Source: JBOGUF01 sp050696075
GTDB taxonomy: Bacteria > Chloroflexota > Chloroflexia > Thermomicrobiales > UBA6265
NCBI GenBank assembly: GCA_050696075.1
Contig: JBOGUF010000172.1
Span: 1-26,319, forward strand
Reading direction: 5' to 3'
DNA length: 26,319 bases
A program made the translations under genes and the position numbers. This document shows positions 7,026 to 13,069 of this stretch, piece by piece. Position 1 is the stretch's first letter. Every line of letters starts with the position of its first letter. The notes under the pieces were generated by a model. It was not told the origin of the DNA, searched no databases, and saw only the letters and a list, made by a program, of their open reading frames with translations.

Positions 7026-8116
7026 TCCGTCAGCTTTGCCCGCACATCCACCACCCGCCGCGTGCGCGACGCCTCGACGGCGGCGAAGGCGAGGGCGGCA
7101 GTGCGGATGTTGTCGGGCGCGGCGGTCAATGGCGCCGGGCCGCCGTCGAGCCAGTCGAGGAACTCGGCGATCACGGCCCGGTGATCGGCCGGCGTCGTTT
7201 CGTCCGGGGCGACCTCCGTCACCCGCTCGTACCCCTTCCCCAGGTGCTCGGTGATGCGGACGACGTCGTCGGCGTCGACCGTCACCGTGCCCTTTTCGCA
7301 CTCGATCCGGTAGTGCTCGTGGTGCCAGCCGGTCTCGTGGCCGCGCGTGATGTGGGTCATCTCGTACTGGCCGACGATCCCGTTCTCCATCTCGATCAGG
7401 AACATGGCGCAGCAGTTGTTGCCAAAGGTGCTCCAGGGGCGGTTCCACTGCGTGCCGGAGACCCACGCCACGTCGGAACCGGCGAGGTGGCGGAACATGT
7501 CGAGGTGGTGCTCGGCCCCCTCGTAAATCATGGCGTCGGGGATCTGGTGGCGGAAAGCGCCGCCGGCGGTGTCGATGGTGTAGTCGGCGGCAAACCGGCA
7601 GACGACGTAGTTGATCTGGCCGAGGCGTCCCTCGTCGAGGACGCGCTTGAGGGTGCGGATGCGGGTCGTGTAGCGGTAGTTCTGGACGACCGAGAGCTTG
7701 ATCCCGGTCTCCCGCGCCAAGCGGTAGATCGCCAGGCTGTCGTCCCAACTGTCGGCGATCGGCTTCTCGCAGAGGACCGGCAGGCCGCGCGCGGCGGCGA
7801 GCTCGATGGCGCGCAACCGGGCGCGGGGCGGGGTGCAGAGGAGCACGAGGTCGGTGTCGGTGTGCGCGAACGCGCGTTCGAGATCGGTAAATCGCCGCGA
7901 CGCGGACAGGTTGAGGAGATCGCCCGAGCGATTGAGCGCCTCCTCGTTCAGGTCGACGAGACCGGTGATCTCCAGCCGGTGCTGCATCGCCGGGATGAAG
8001 GTGCGGACCCAGACGCCGGGCCAGCCGCCGGCGCCGATCAACAGCGCCCGGCGCTTGGCCCCATCCAGCCGAGGGGAACGCGAAATCGATTTCTCGGTCT
8101 GCGCGGCAACAGCCAT
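7004..8116 (-). CDS. Gfo/Idh/MocA family NAD(P)-dependent oxidoreductase
   Basis: Probable sugar or inositol-type dehydrogenase (370 aa). The N-terminal Rossmann fold shows RALLIGAGGWPGVWV (about residues 23-37) and the family signature VLCEKPIADSW near residue 112-122, with the catalytic Lys of EKP. The C-terminal half has the alpha/beta substrate domain (EGAEHHLDMFRHLAG, with the conserved His pair). A TTG codon at 8165-8167 would extend the frame by 17 residues, but the ATG at 8114-8116 fits the family start better; neither has a strong ribosome binding site. The last four residues GVRR come from the heptad element. It is the first gene of the cluster, divergent from the LacI-type regulator. 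Substrate unknown. Confidence 0.92.
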   Translation of the reverse strand: MAVAAQTEKSISRSPRLDGAKRRALLIGAGGWPGVWVRTFIPAMQHRLEITGLVDLNEEALNRSGDLLNLSASRRFTDLERAFAHTDTDLVLLCTPPRARLRAIELAAARGLPVLCEKPIADSWDDSLAIYRLARETGIKLSVVQNYRYTTRIRTLKRVLDEGRLGQINYVVCRFAADYTIDTAGGAFRHQIPDAMIYEGAEHHLDMFRHLAGSDVAWVSGTQWNRPWSTFGNNCCAMFLIEMENGIVGQYEMTHITRGHETGWHHEHYRIECEKGTVTVDADDVVRITEHLGKGYERVTEVAPDETTPADHRAVIAEFLDWLDGGPAPLTAAPDNIRTAALAFAAVEASRTRRVVDVRAKLTEALGVRR

Positions 8117-8221
8117 ACGACGGACGACATCCCCTGCGAAAAGCGATGGGCCGATCAGGTGAGGCAAGCGGCCGGCACGGAGCCCTCGATAGGAAACGAC
8201 CCCCGACCGGCGCTGGTCGAT

Positions 8222-8237
8222 AGGCGAGCGTTCGCCT
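8222..8237. promoter_or_regulatory. Putative LacI-family operator O1
   Basis: AGGCGAGCGTTCGCCT is an almost perfect 16-bp palindrome (14 of 16 positions symmetric) with a central CG, the symmetry of LacI/GalR-family operators. It shares AGGCGAGCG-pyrimidine-TCGC with the site at 8355-8368. It lies about 8-23 bp downstream of the predicted start of the minus-strand transcript, where a bound repressor would block RNA polymerase. Confidence 0.6.
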
Positions 8238-8251
8238 GATGGGATGGCGAC

Positions 8252-8280
8252 AGCCTAGCGAACCCGCGGCCGATTGTCAA
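8252..8280 (-). promoter_or_regulatory. Putative sigma-70-type promoter of the uptake cluster
   Basis: On the minus strand a perfect TTGACA (-35, complement of 8275-8280) is followed after exactly 17 bp by TAGGCT (-10, complement of 8252-8257). This is upstream of the Gfo/Idh gene and directs transcription toward the transporter cluster. The predicted start is near 8245, just before the operator-like palindrome at 8222-8237. Confidence 0.55.
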
Positions 8281-8354
8281 TGGTTCACGAAGGCGGATGG
8301 CGACATCGTGCAAGCGACATAGACAAGCCCGCTGCCGTAGCGTACGCTCCATGG

Positions 8355-8368
8355 AGGCGAGCGCTCGC
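8355..8368. promoter_or_regulatory. Putative LacI-family operator O2
   Basis: AGGCGAGCGCTCGC contains the perfect 12-bp palindrome GCGAGCGCTCGC (8357-8368) with a central CG, and matches the site at 8222-8237. It ends 2 bp before the AAGGAGAA ribosome binding site of the regulator gene, which suggests autoregulation. It is directly preceded by two other perfect 10-bp palindromes (8339-8348 and 8347-8356). Confidence 0.55.
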
Positions 8369-8382
8369 GCAAGGAGAACCCG

Positions 8383-9426
8383 ATGTCGCACGTCTCGCTC
8401 CGCGACGTGGCGGAGCAGTCCGGCGTCAGCTTTCAAACAGTGAGCAAGGTGCTGCGCGGGACGGGGAGCGTGGCCCCGGCCACTCGCCAGCGCATCCTCG
8501 ACGCGGCGGCCGCGCTCGGCTACGTGCCGAACACGCTGGCGCGCGGCCTCGCCACGCGCAGCACCCGCTCGATCGGCTTCATCGCCTCGGGCCTGGCCTC
8601 ATTCGTCCTTGCCCCGTTGCTCCTCGGCGCGGAGCGCGAGGCGCACGCCCACGGCTATTTCATCGTCTTTGCCCTGGCGACCGGCCACGAAGACGAAGCC
8701 GATCGGCTAGTTCGGCAGTTGGTCGAGCGCCGGGTAGACGGTATCGTCAATGCCGCGCTGACGCTCCAGCACGACCAGCGCTACGGCGAGCTCCTGCGCA
8801 CCCTGACGCCGAGCGTGGGCATCTTTCCGGTGCGCGGCGGCGGCATTCCGCTCGTCGGCGAGGACCCGGCTTTGACCGGGTACATCGCCACGCGCCATCT
8901 CGTGAACCTGGGTCATCGCCGCATCGCCACCATCCTCGGCGATCGGGACCCTCGCGCGCCGAGTGGACGCCTGCGGGGATATCGGCAGGCCCTAGAGGAG
9001 GTCGGCGTCGAACCGGACCCGAACCTCGCCGAACTCGGCAGTTGGACGGGCGAAGGCGGCTATCAGGCGATGCAGCTCCTGCTCGACCGCGCGCCGGACC
9101 TGACGGCCGTCTTCTCGCAAAACGACCACATGGCCATCGGCGCGATCAGCGCCCTGCACGACCGCGGGTTGCGCGTGCCCGAGGACGTCGCCATCGTCGG
9201 CTGCGACGACATCGACCTCGCCCGCTACACCATCCCGCCCCTCACCACCGTCCGCATCTCCTTCGAGAACGACGGCGCGGCGGCGGTCCGCCTCCTCCTC
9301 GACCGCATCGCCAACCCGGAGACGACGCCGTCGCGGATCGTCTTGCCGGTGGAACTGATCAAGCGATCATCGTGCGGGCATCTGGCGACCGCAAAGGATG
9401 GGGGGCGGGGCTCGGATAGCCGGTGA
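8383..9426 (+). CDS. LacI/GalR family transcriptional regulator
   Basis: DNA-binding regulator (347 aa). The N-terminal helix-turn-helix is clear (residues 4-25, VSLRDVAEQSGVSFQTVSKV), followed by the hinge helix region (PNTLARGLATRSTRSIGFI, about 50-68) and a periplasmic-binding-protein-like sensor domain. Sensor motifs include VDGIVNAAL, the family stretch near residue 175-190 (HRRIATILGDRDPRAPSGRL) and VAIVGCDDIDLARYTIPPLTTVR near 268-290. The ATG is preceded by AAGGAGAA. It is divergent from the Gfo/Idh-cupin-transporter cluster and is its likely repressor, with a sugar or sugar-like ligand; two candidate operators lie between the genes. The ligand cannot be read from the sequence. Confidence 0.95.
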   Translation: MSHVSLRDVAEQSGVSFQTVSKVLRGTGSVAPATRQRILDAAAALGYVPNTLARGLATRSTRSIGFIASGLASFVLAPLLLGAEREAHAHGYFIVFALATGHEDEADRLVRQLVERRVDGIVNAALTLQHDQRYGELLRTLTPSVGIFPVRGGGIPLVGEDPALTGYIATRHLVNLGHRRIATILGDRDPRAPSGRLRGYRQALEEVGVEPDPNLAELGSWTGEGGYQAMQLLLDRAPDLTAVFSQNDHMAIGAISALHDRGLRVPEDVAIVGCDDIDLARYTIPPLTTVRISFENDGAAAVRLLLDRIANPETTPSRIVLPVELIKRSSCGHLATAKDGGRGSDSR

Positions 9427-9604
9427 AAGTGTGCAATAATGGGCATGCCCTGCTCAGCGACAACCCAGATTATCCGATCGGTCCTTGGTGTTTATCCGAA
9501 TAGACCCATTCGGAGCGAACTTCGCGGCGCTCGTCGTGCGTTGGGAAGAGTGCCACCTGTTAGATGGTCGGATTGCAACTGGGGCGCATGAGGAGGGACC
9601 CGCC

Positions 9605-10453
9605 ATGTCTTGGGCTGCACGTACCCAGCGGACGACGAAACGGATCGGCGTAGTTCCCCGGCTGGTGCAGCCGGGCGTGGCGTTTGCCTTGGTCGCGGCG
9701 CTGGCGGTGGGCGTTCTGGCCCCGCTGGCGTCGCCCGCGCGTATCGCGGCGCAGGCGATCGACTTCGCCCCCGGCGACACCGTCGTGGTCAATACCGACG
9801 CGCTCAACATGCGAACCGGACCGGGCACCGCAACGACGGTGACCGACGTCCTGGTCACCGGTACGGTCGGGACGGTGACCGACGGCCCGGTGGTTGGGCC
9901 GGACTGGACGTGGTTCGAGATCAACGTCGCCGGCGTCGGCACCGGCTGGGTCGCCGGAGAGTATCTGGCGCTGTCCGGCTCGCCCGGCGGCGCGTTCCCG
10001 GTTGGCGCGAACGTCTTCGTCGACACTGACGCCCTGAACTTCCGCGAGGGACCGGGCACCGACGAGGGTGTGATTGCGGTCCTGCCGAACGGCCGGCAAG
10101 GGACCATTAACGACGGTCCGGTCTCCGCCGATGGCTTCGACTGGTACGAGTTACTGACCGGCTTGGGTGGGGATAGCTTGACCGCGGGTTGGGTTGCCGG
10201 CGACTTCTTGGCCCTCGCCGACGACGGGAGCACCGAGTTCCCGATTGGCGCCATCGTCGCGGTCAACACCGACCTCCTCAACGTGCGGGCGAACCCTGGC
10301 CTTGGCGGACGTGTCGTGGACAGGATCGGCTTCGGCGCCACCGGCGAGGTCAGCCGCGACCCGGTCGTCGCCGACGGCTACGTCTGGTATCGCCTGCGCC
10401 TCCCAAATGCCGCCGACGGCTGGGTGGCTGGCGAGTTCCTGGTCGAAGCATAA
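9605..10453 (+). CDS. Secreted protein with three bacterial SH3 (SH3b) repeats
   Basis: Exported protein (282 aa) with a signal peptide (about residues 1-45: basic N-region, VAFALVAALAVGVLA, then AAQA). The mature part is three SH3 type-3 repeats, each starting with a V-x-TD-x-LN-[MFV]-R-x-x-PG core (LNMRTGPGT, LNFREGPGT, LNVRANPGL) and ending GWVAGE/D-[YF]-L. SH3b domains usually bind cell-wall peptides or other surface ligands; no catalytic domain is attached. The start at the ATG preceded by GGAGGGA was chosen; the frame is open further upstream but that part does not look like a signal. It stands alone, followed by a hairpin at 10477-10503. Confidence 0.88.
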   Translation: MSWAARTQRTTKRIGVVPRLVQPGVAFALVAALAVGVLAPLASPARIAAQAIDFAPGDTVVVNTDALNMRTGPGTATTVTDVLVTGTVGTVTDGPVVGPDWTWFEINVAGVGTGWVAGEYLALSGSPGGAFPVGANVFVDTDALNFREGPGTDEGVIAVLPNGRQGTINDGPVSADGFDWYELLTGLGGDSLTAGWVAGDFLALADDGSTEFPIGAIVAVNTDLLNVRANPGLGGRVVDRIGFGATGEVSRDPVVADGYVWYRLRLPNAADGWVAGEFLVEA

Positions 10454-10476
10454 GCGAGCCAACGTCGCTCAACGCG

Positions 10477-10503
10477 CGCCCGCCACCAGTCTGGTGGCGG
10501 GCG
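10477..10503. terminator. Strong hairpin after the SH3b gene (probable terminator)
   Basis: A 13-bp perfect inverted repeat, CGCCCGCCACCAG (10477-10489) and its complement (10491-10503), lies 24 bp after the stop codon. No T-tract follows, so it would be a factor-independent terminator only by hairpin strength, or an RNA-stabilising end. Confidence 0.5.
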
Positions 10504-10589
10504 TGTCGTGCGTCGTGACGTACTCATGCGGATTCGCGGACAATGCTGCCCTCTTCTCTCGCATGGGTATGACTGGAGCGAGCGCCACG

Positions 10590-10940
10590 ATGGGAAGTCC
10601 CAAGCGGACGCGGCAATATGCACGGACCCTGGGTATCAGCGGCGACGCGGTACGGGTTCGTCTGACGACGATCAGGGGTAGGGTTACGGCCTTCACGGTT
10701 CAGTACGAAGGTCTGATCGAGGAGAAGTGGATGCCAGTGGTACGCTATGACACAGTGCACGGTCGGCCTCATCGTGACACGCTCGATTGGCACGGCCGGG
10801 TCGTCGACAAAGAGTGGCTAACGGTCGATATAGACCTCAATACGGCTGCGACGCTCGCCGAGCGGGACATCATCAGCAATTGGCAGACCTACCGTGCGGG
10901 GTTCATGCAAAGGAGACCAGCATCATGGCGAGAACGATAA
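10590..10940 (+). CDS. Small protein of unknown function (resembles DUF7718-type proteins)
   Basis: 116-aa soluble protein. No motif with a known activity is visible. The central part (AFTVQYEGLIEEKWMPVVRY, then DTVHGRPHRDTLDWHG) and the C-terminal helix (ERDIISNWQTYRAGFMQ) resemble, from memory, a family of about 100-aa DUF proteins found next to DUF5647-like genes. Start choice is uncertain: ATGs at 10563, 10569 and 10590 are in frame, and only the last has a GGAG upstream at a usable distance. The end overlaps the next gene by 16 bp, so the two are probably translated together. A role as one half of a toxin-antitoxin-like pair is possible but not shown by the sequence. Confidence 0.65.
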   Translation: MGSPKRTRQYARTLGISGDAVRVRLTTIRGRVTAFTVQYEGLIEEKWMPVVRYDTVHGRPHRDTLDWHGRVVDKEWLTVDIDLNTAATLAERDIISNWQTYRAGFMQRRPASWRER

Positions 10941-11203
10941 CAGCACCAGCAGAGACCGTGGACGCCGCGTCGGACGACGTCGTCGAAAAGAACATCGCTT
11001 TGACCTTCGATTTTCTTCGTGCTCAGATTACGGATCCAGCGTTGGTCGATGAAATCCCGGACGGCGCCACCTTGATCCTCTTGCCAATCGAAGCCCCGGG
11101 CATGATCGAGGCGAACATCGAGATCGGTCTCGCCTCTCTCCGCCGCGGGGAGAACGTCTACTTCCGCTACGTCCCGGAGGCGCCGGCGCGGTCACGCCGC
11201 TAA
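10925..11203 (+). CDS. DUF5647-like small protein
   Basis: 92-aa protein. The region from residue 20 (VVEKNIALTFDFLRAQITDP) through ALVDEIPDGATLILLPIEAP and IEANIEIGLASLRRGENVYF resembles DUF5647 proteins: a helix, a P-x-L-[LV]-DEIPDGA motif, then a strand and a second helix. The function of the family is unknown. It starts inside the end of the preceding gene (16-bp overlap), the ATG being preceded by AGGAGA, and ends 21 bp from the convergent Rieske gene. Identification is by recalled similarity only. Confidence 0.7.
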   Translation: MARTITAPAETVDAASDDVVEKNIALTFDFLRAQITDPALVDEIPDGATLILLPIEAPGMIEANIEIGLASLRRGENVYFRYVPEAPARSRR

Positions 11204-11224
11204 GCGTCGTCCAACGCGCTCGCC

Positions 11225-11665
11225 TCAACTCCCAATCTCGACCACGACGTTCTGCCGCTCGATCGAGACTGGATACGTCTCCGCGACGTACGGTCCCTTC
11301 TCCATCCCCGGCGCTGGCGATTCGGTATCGCCGGCGGGTTCGACCGTCACCTCGTACCGGCGGACTCGTACCTTGCCGGGGTTGAACCAGGATTGTCCGG
11401 TCGTGATATCGAACTCCCAGCCGTGCCACGGGCAGCGCAGGATCTGGCCGTGGCGGTCGACGCGATACTCCCCCGGCTTCGTCGCGGAGACAAACCCCGA
11501 GATGGCGCCCTGACAGAGGGGACCGCCCTGGTGCGGGCATCGATTTCGCAGCGCAAAGTACGCCCCATCGACGTTGAAGACGCCGATCGACCGCCCCGCC
11601 ACCTCGACGATCTTACGTTCCCCCGGCGGGATCTCGTCCACCGTTGCCACGACGTGTTTGGGCAT
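11225..11665 (-). CDS. Rieske [2Fe-2S] ferredoxin-like protein
   Basis: Small soluble electron carrier (146 aa). The cluster-binding motifs are complete: CPHQGG at residues 43-48 (Cys43, His45) and CPWHGW at 78-83 (Cys78, His81). There is no membrane anchor and no catalytic oxygenase domain, so it is a stand-alone Rieske ferredoxin or an oxygenase accessory component. It is the last gene after two amidohydrolases in the same direction, which suggests an aromatic or related ring-degradation role (inference). The ATG has AGGAAA upstream. The insertion between the two motifs (about residues 55-72) is longer than in the shortest Rieske ferredoxins. Confidence 0.93.
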   Translation of the reverse strand: MPKHVVATVDEIPPGERKIVEVAGRSIGVFNVDGAYFALRNRCPHQGGPLCQGAISGFVSATKPGEYRVDRHGQILRCPWHGWEFDITTGQSWFNPGKVRVRRYEVTVEPAGDTESPAPGMEKGPYVAETYPVSIERQNVVVEIGS

Positions 11666-11673
11666 GAGCGTTT

Positions 11674-11892
11674 CCTAGGTGTTAGGCGTTAGGGCCTGTC
11701 TGCACCCCGTCATGCTGAGGCATCGAAGCATCCCCGCGCGAAGCGCGGCGGCGGCACGACGGACCGGCGTCGCCGGGGGATGCCCTTCGGTTCCTCAGGG
11801 CGTGCTTCGGCTTCGCCTCAGCATGACGGAGCTTGGCAAACGCCGCCTAGGCGTTAGGGGCTACGTCGTCTCTCCTAACCCCTAACGCCTCA
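11674..11892. repeat. Heptad element F, interrupted by a second inverted-repeat element
   Basis: The left fragment at 11676-11692 (GGTGTTAGGCGTTAGG) and the main hairpin at 11849-11892 belong to one heptad element. The hairpin has arm GGCGTTAGGGG (11850-11860), loop CTACGTCGTCTCT (11861-11873) and the complementary arm at 11879-11889. The two parts are separated by the inverted-repeat element at 11707-11829. The right edge contains the TGA stop of the amidohydrolase gene (complement of 11890-11892); the left edge adjoins the Rieske ribosome binding site. Confidence 0.75.
11707..11829. repeat. 123-bp MITE-like inverted-repeat element
   Basis: The termini are a perfect 15-bp inverted repeat: CCGTCATGCTGAGGC at 11707-11721 and its complement at 11815-11829. 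Inner parts are also roughly symmetric (CATCGAAGCATCCCC facing GGGGGATGCCCTTCGG; GCGCGAAGCGCG hairpin). No reading frame. It sits inside a heptad element. Repeats with the core GTCATGCTGAG and CGAAGCATC are, from memory, common in intergenic DNA of several bacterial groups. Confidence 0.75.
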
Positions 11893-12990
11893 CAACCGGT
11901 ACAACGCCCGCGCGTTCCCGGCCATGAACTTCGCTTCCAGGTCGGGCGGGAGCTTTTCGGGGAAGGCCTGGTCAGGCGAGTCGAAGTCCCAGTGCGGATA
12001 GTCGGTGGCGAACATCAGCTTGTCGTTCATGGCGAGTTGGTCGAGGAGACGGCGGAAGTGGCCGCGCACCGGCGGTTCTTCCATCGGCTGGGTCGTCAGC
12101 CAGAAGTGGTCGCGGATGTAATCGGACGGCAGCCGTTGCAGGTGCGGCGCCTCCGCTTTGAGTCGTTTCCAGCTCATATCCAACCGCCACATCAGCGGCG
12201 GCAGCCAGGCGAGCCCGCCCTCGATCAAGACGATCTTGAGGCGCGGGAAGTGCTCGAAGACCCCTTCGCAGACGAAGCTGATGACTTGCGCCTGAAAGGT
12301 CTGCGGCATGCCGCAGTGGTCTTCGAGGTAGAAGGAAGGCCAGCTCGCGCCCGTGATCGGGTTGCCGCTGAAACCGCCGAAGTGGATGCCGATGGGGAGG
12401 TTGTGCCGCTCGGCCGCTTCGTACATCTTCCAGTACTTGTGCTTGCCCAGCGGTTCTTGCGTGCGCGCGATGAGCAGGATTTGCACGAACCGGGGATCGT
12501 CGCCCAGGCGGTCGATCTCGGCGGCGGCCAGCTCACCGTCCTCGTAGTTGACGATCATCGAGGCGCGCAGGCGTGGTTCTGGTTCGACCCAGTGGCGGAT
12601 TTGCCACTCGTTGAGGGCGCTGGCCAGGGCCGCGCCGTACTCGCGGTTCGGCTGCGCCGCCGCGCCGTCGTCGATCAGCGGGTTGAGGACGCCGATCTCG
12701 ATCTCCCAGGCATCCAGCAACTGCTCCTGCATAAAGGCGAGGTCGGCCCCCGGCGGCAGGCCGGAGGGAGGCCAGGCGTCGGTGCGGGCGGCGTTCGGGT
12801 TGACCCGTGGGTAGGAGCCACCGCCATAGCGGCAACTCCGCCAGCCGAACGTCTCCAAATGCCGCCGCCACCTCTCCGGCAGATAGGGCGCGATGATCTC
12901 CTGCGATGCCAGCGCGTTATGGATGTCGCAGTCGATCGTCGCTGGCCGCGTCTTCGCCCGGATGGATGGTCTGACGAGGGTCTCCGTCAT
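11890..12990 (-). CDS. Amidohydrolase family protein (ACMSD-like, COG2159 type)
   Basis: Metal-dependent hydrolase or decarboxylase of the amidohydrolase-2 group (366 aa). The N-terminal metal-site motif is IDCDIHNAL (residues 19-27, Asp22 and His24). A second candidate ligand is His203 in PIGIHFGGFSG, and the C-terminal Asp lies in MFATDYPHWDFDS near residue 325. This subfamily has D-x-H in place of the H-x-H of ACMSD. The ATG at 12988-12990 has GGAGA upstream. It is followed by a Rieske gene and preceded by a paralogue (13067-14143). Members of the subfamily act on aromatic acids and related compounds; the actual substrate is unknown. Confidence 0.9.
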   Translation of the reverse strand: MTETLVRPSIRAKTRPATIDCDIHNALASQEIIAPYLPERWRRHLETFGWRSCRYGGGSYPRVNPNAARTDAWPPSGLPPGADLAFMQEQLLDAWEIEIGVLNPLIDDGAAAQPNREYGAALASALNEWQIRHWVEPEPRLRASMIVNYEDGELAAAEIDRLGDDPRFVQILLIARTQEPLGKHKYWKMYEAAERHNLPIGIHFGGFSGNPITGASWPSFYLEDHCGMPQTFQAQVISFVCEGVFEHFPRLKIVLIEGGLAWLPPLMWRLDMSWKRLKAEAPHLQRLPSDYIRDHFWLTTQPMEEPPVRGHFRRLLDQLAMNDKLMFATDYPHWDFDSPDQAFPEKLPPDLEAKFMAGNARALYRL

Positions 12991-13010
12991 GGCACTGTCT
13001 CCGTTTTCTT

Positions 13011-13069
13011 AAGGCGGAAGGCGGAAGGCGTGAGGGGCTCCGTCGTCTCTCCTAACGCCTAACGCCTCA
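13011..13069. repeat. Heptad element G with variant left arm
   Basis: The left arm uses a different 7-bp unit: GGCGGAA, GGCGGAA, GGCGTGA (13013-13033), then GGGG. The loop is CTCCGTCGTCTCT (13038-13050) and the right arm is the usual TAACGCC units (13051-13066). The right edge supplies the TGA stop of the upstream amidohydrolase gene (complement of 13067-13069). The left edge adjoins the next gene's leader. Confidence 0.8.

Noticed and set aside
7867..7880. 14-bp palindrome CGAACGCGCGTTCG as a third operator
   Set aside because: It lies inside the Gfo/Idh coding region and has a different centre and half-site from the two upstream sites.
7036..8239. Plus-strand frames opposite the Gfo/Idh gene
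   Set aside because: The composition is that of antisense shadows, and the minus strand carries family motifs throughout.
10194..10589. Upstream extension of the DUF7718-like gene
   Set aside because: It overlaps the SH3b gene in another frame and crosses the hairpin at 10477-10503.
1159..13069. CRISPR array
   Set aside because: The repeats are 7-bp units without regular unique spacers, and there are no cas genes.
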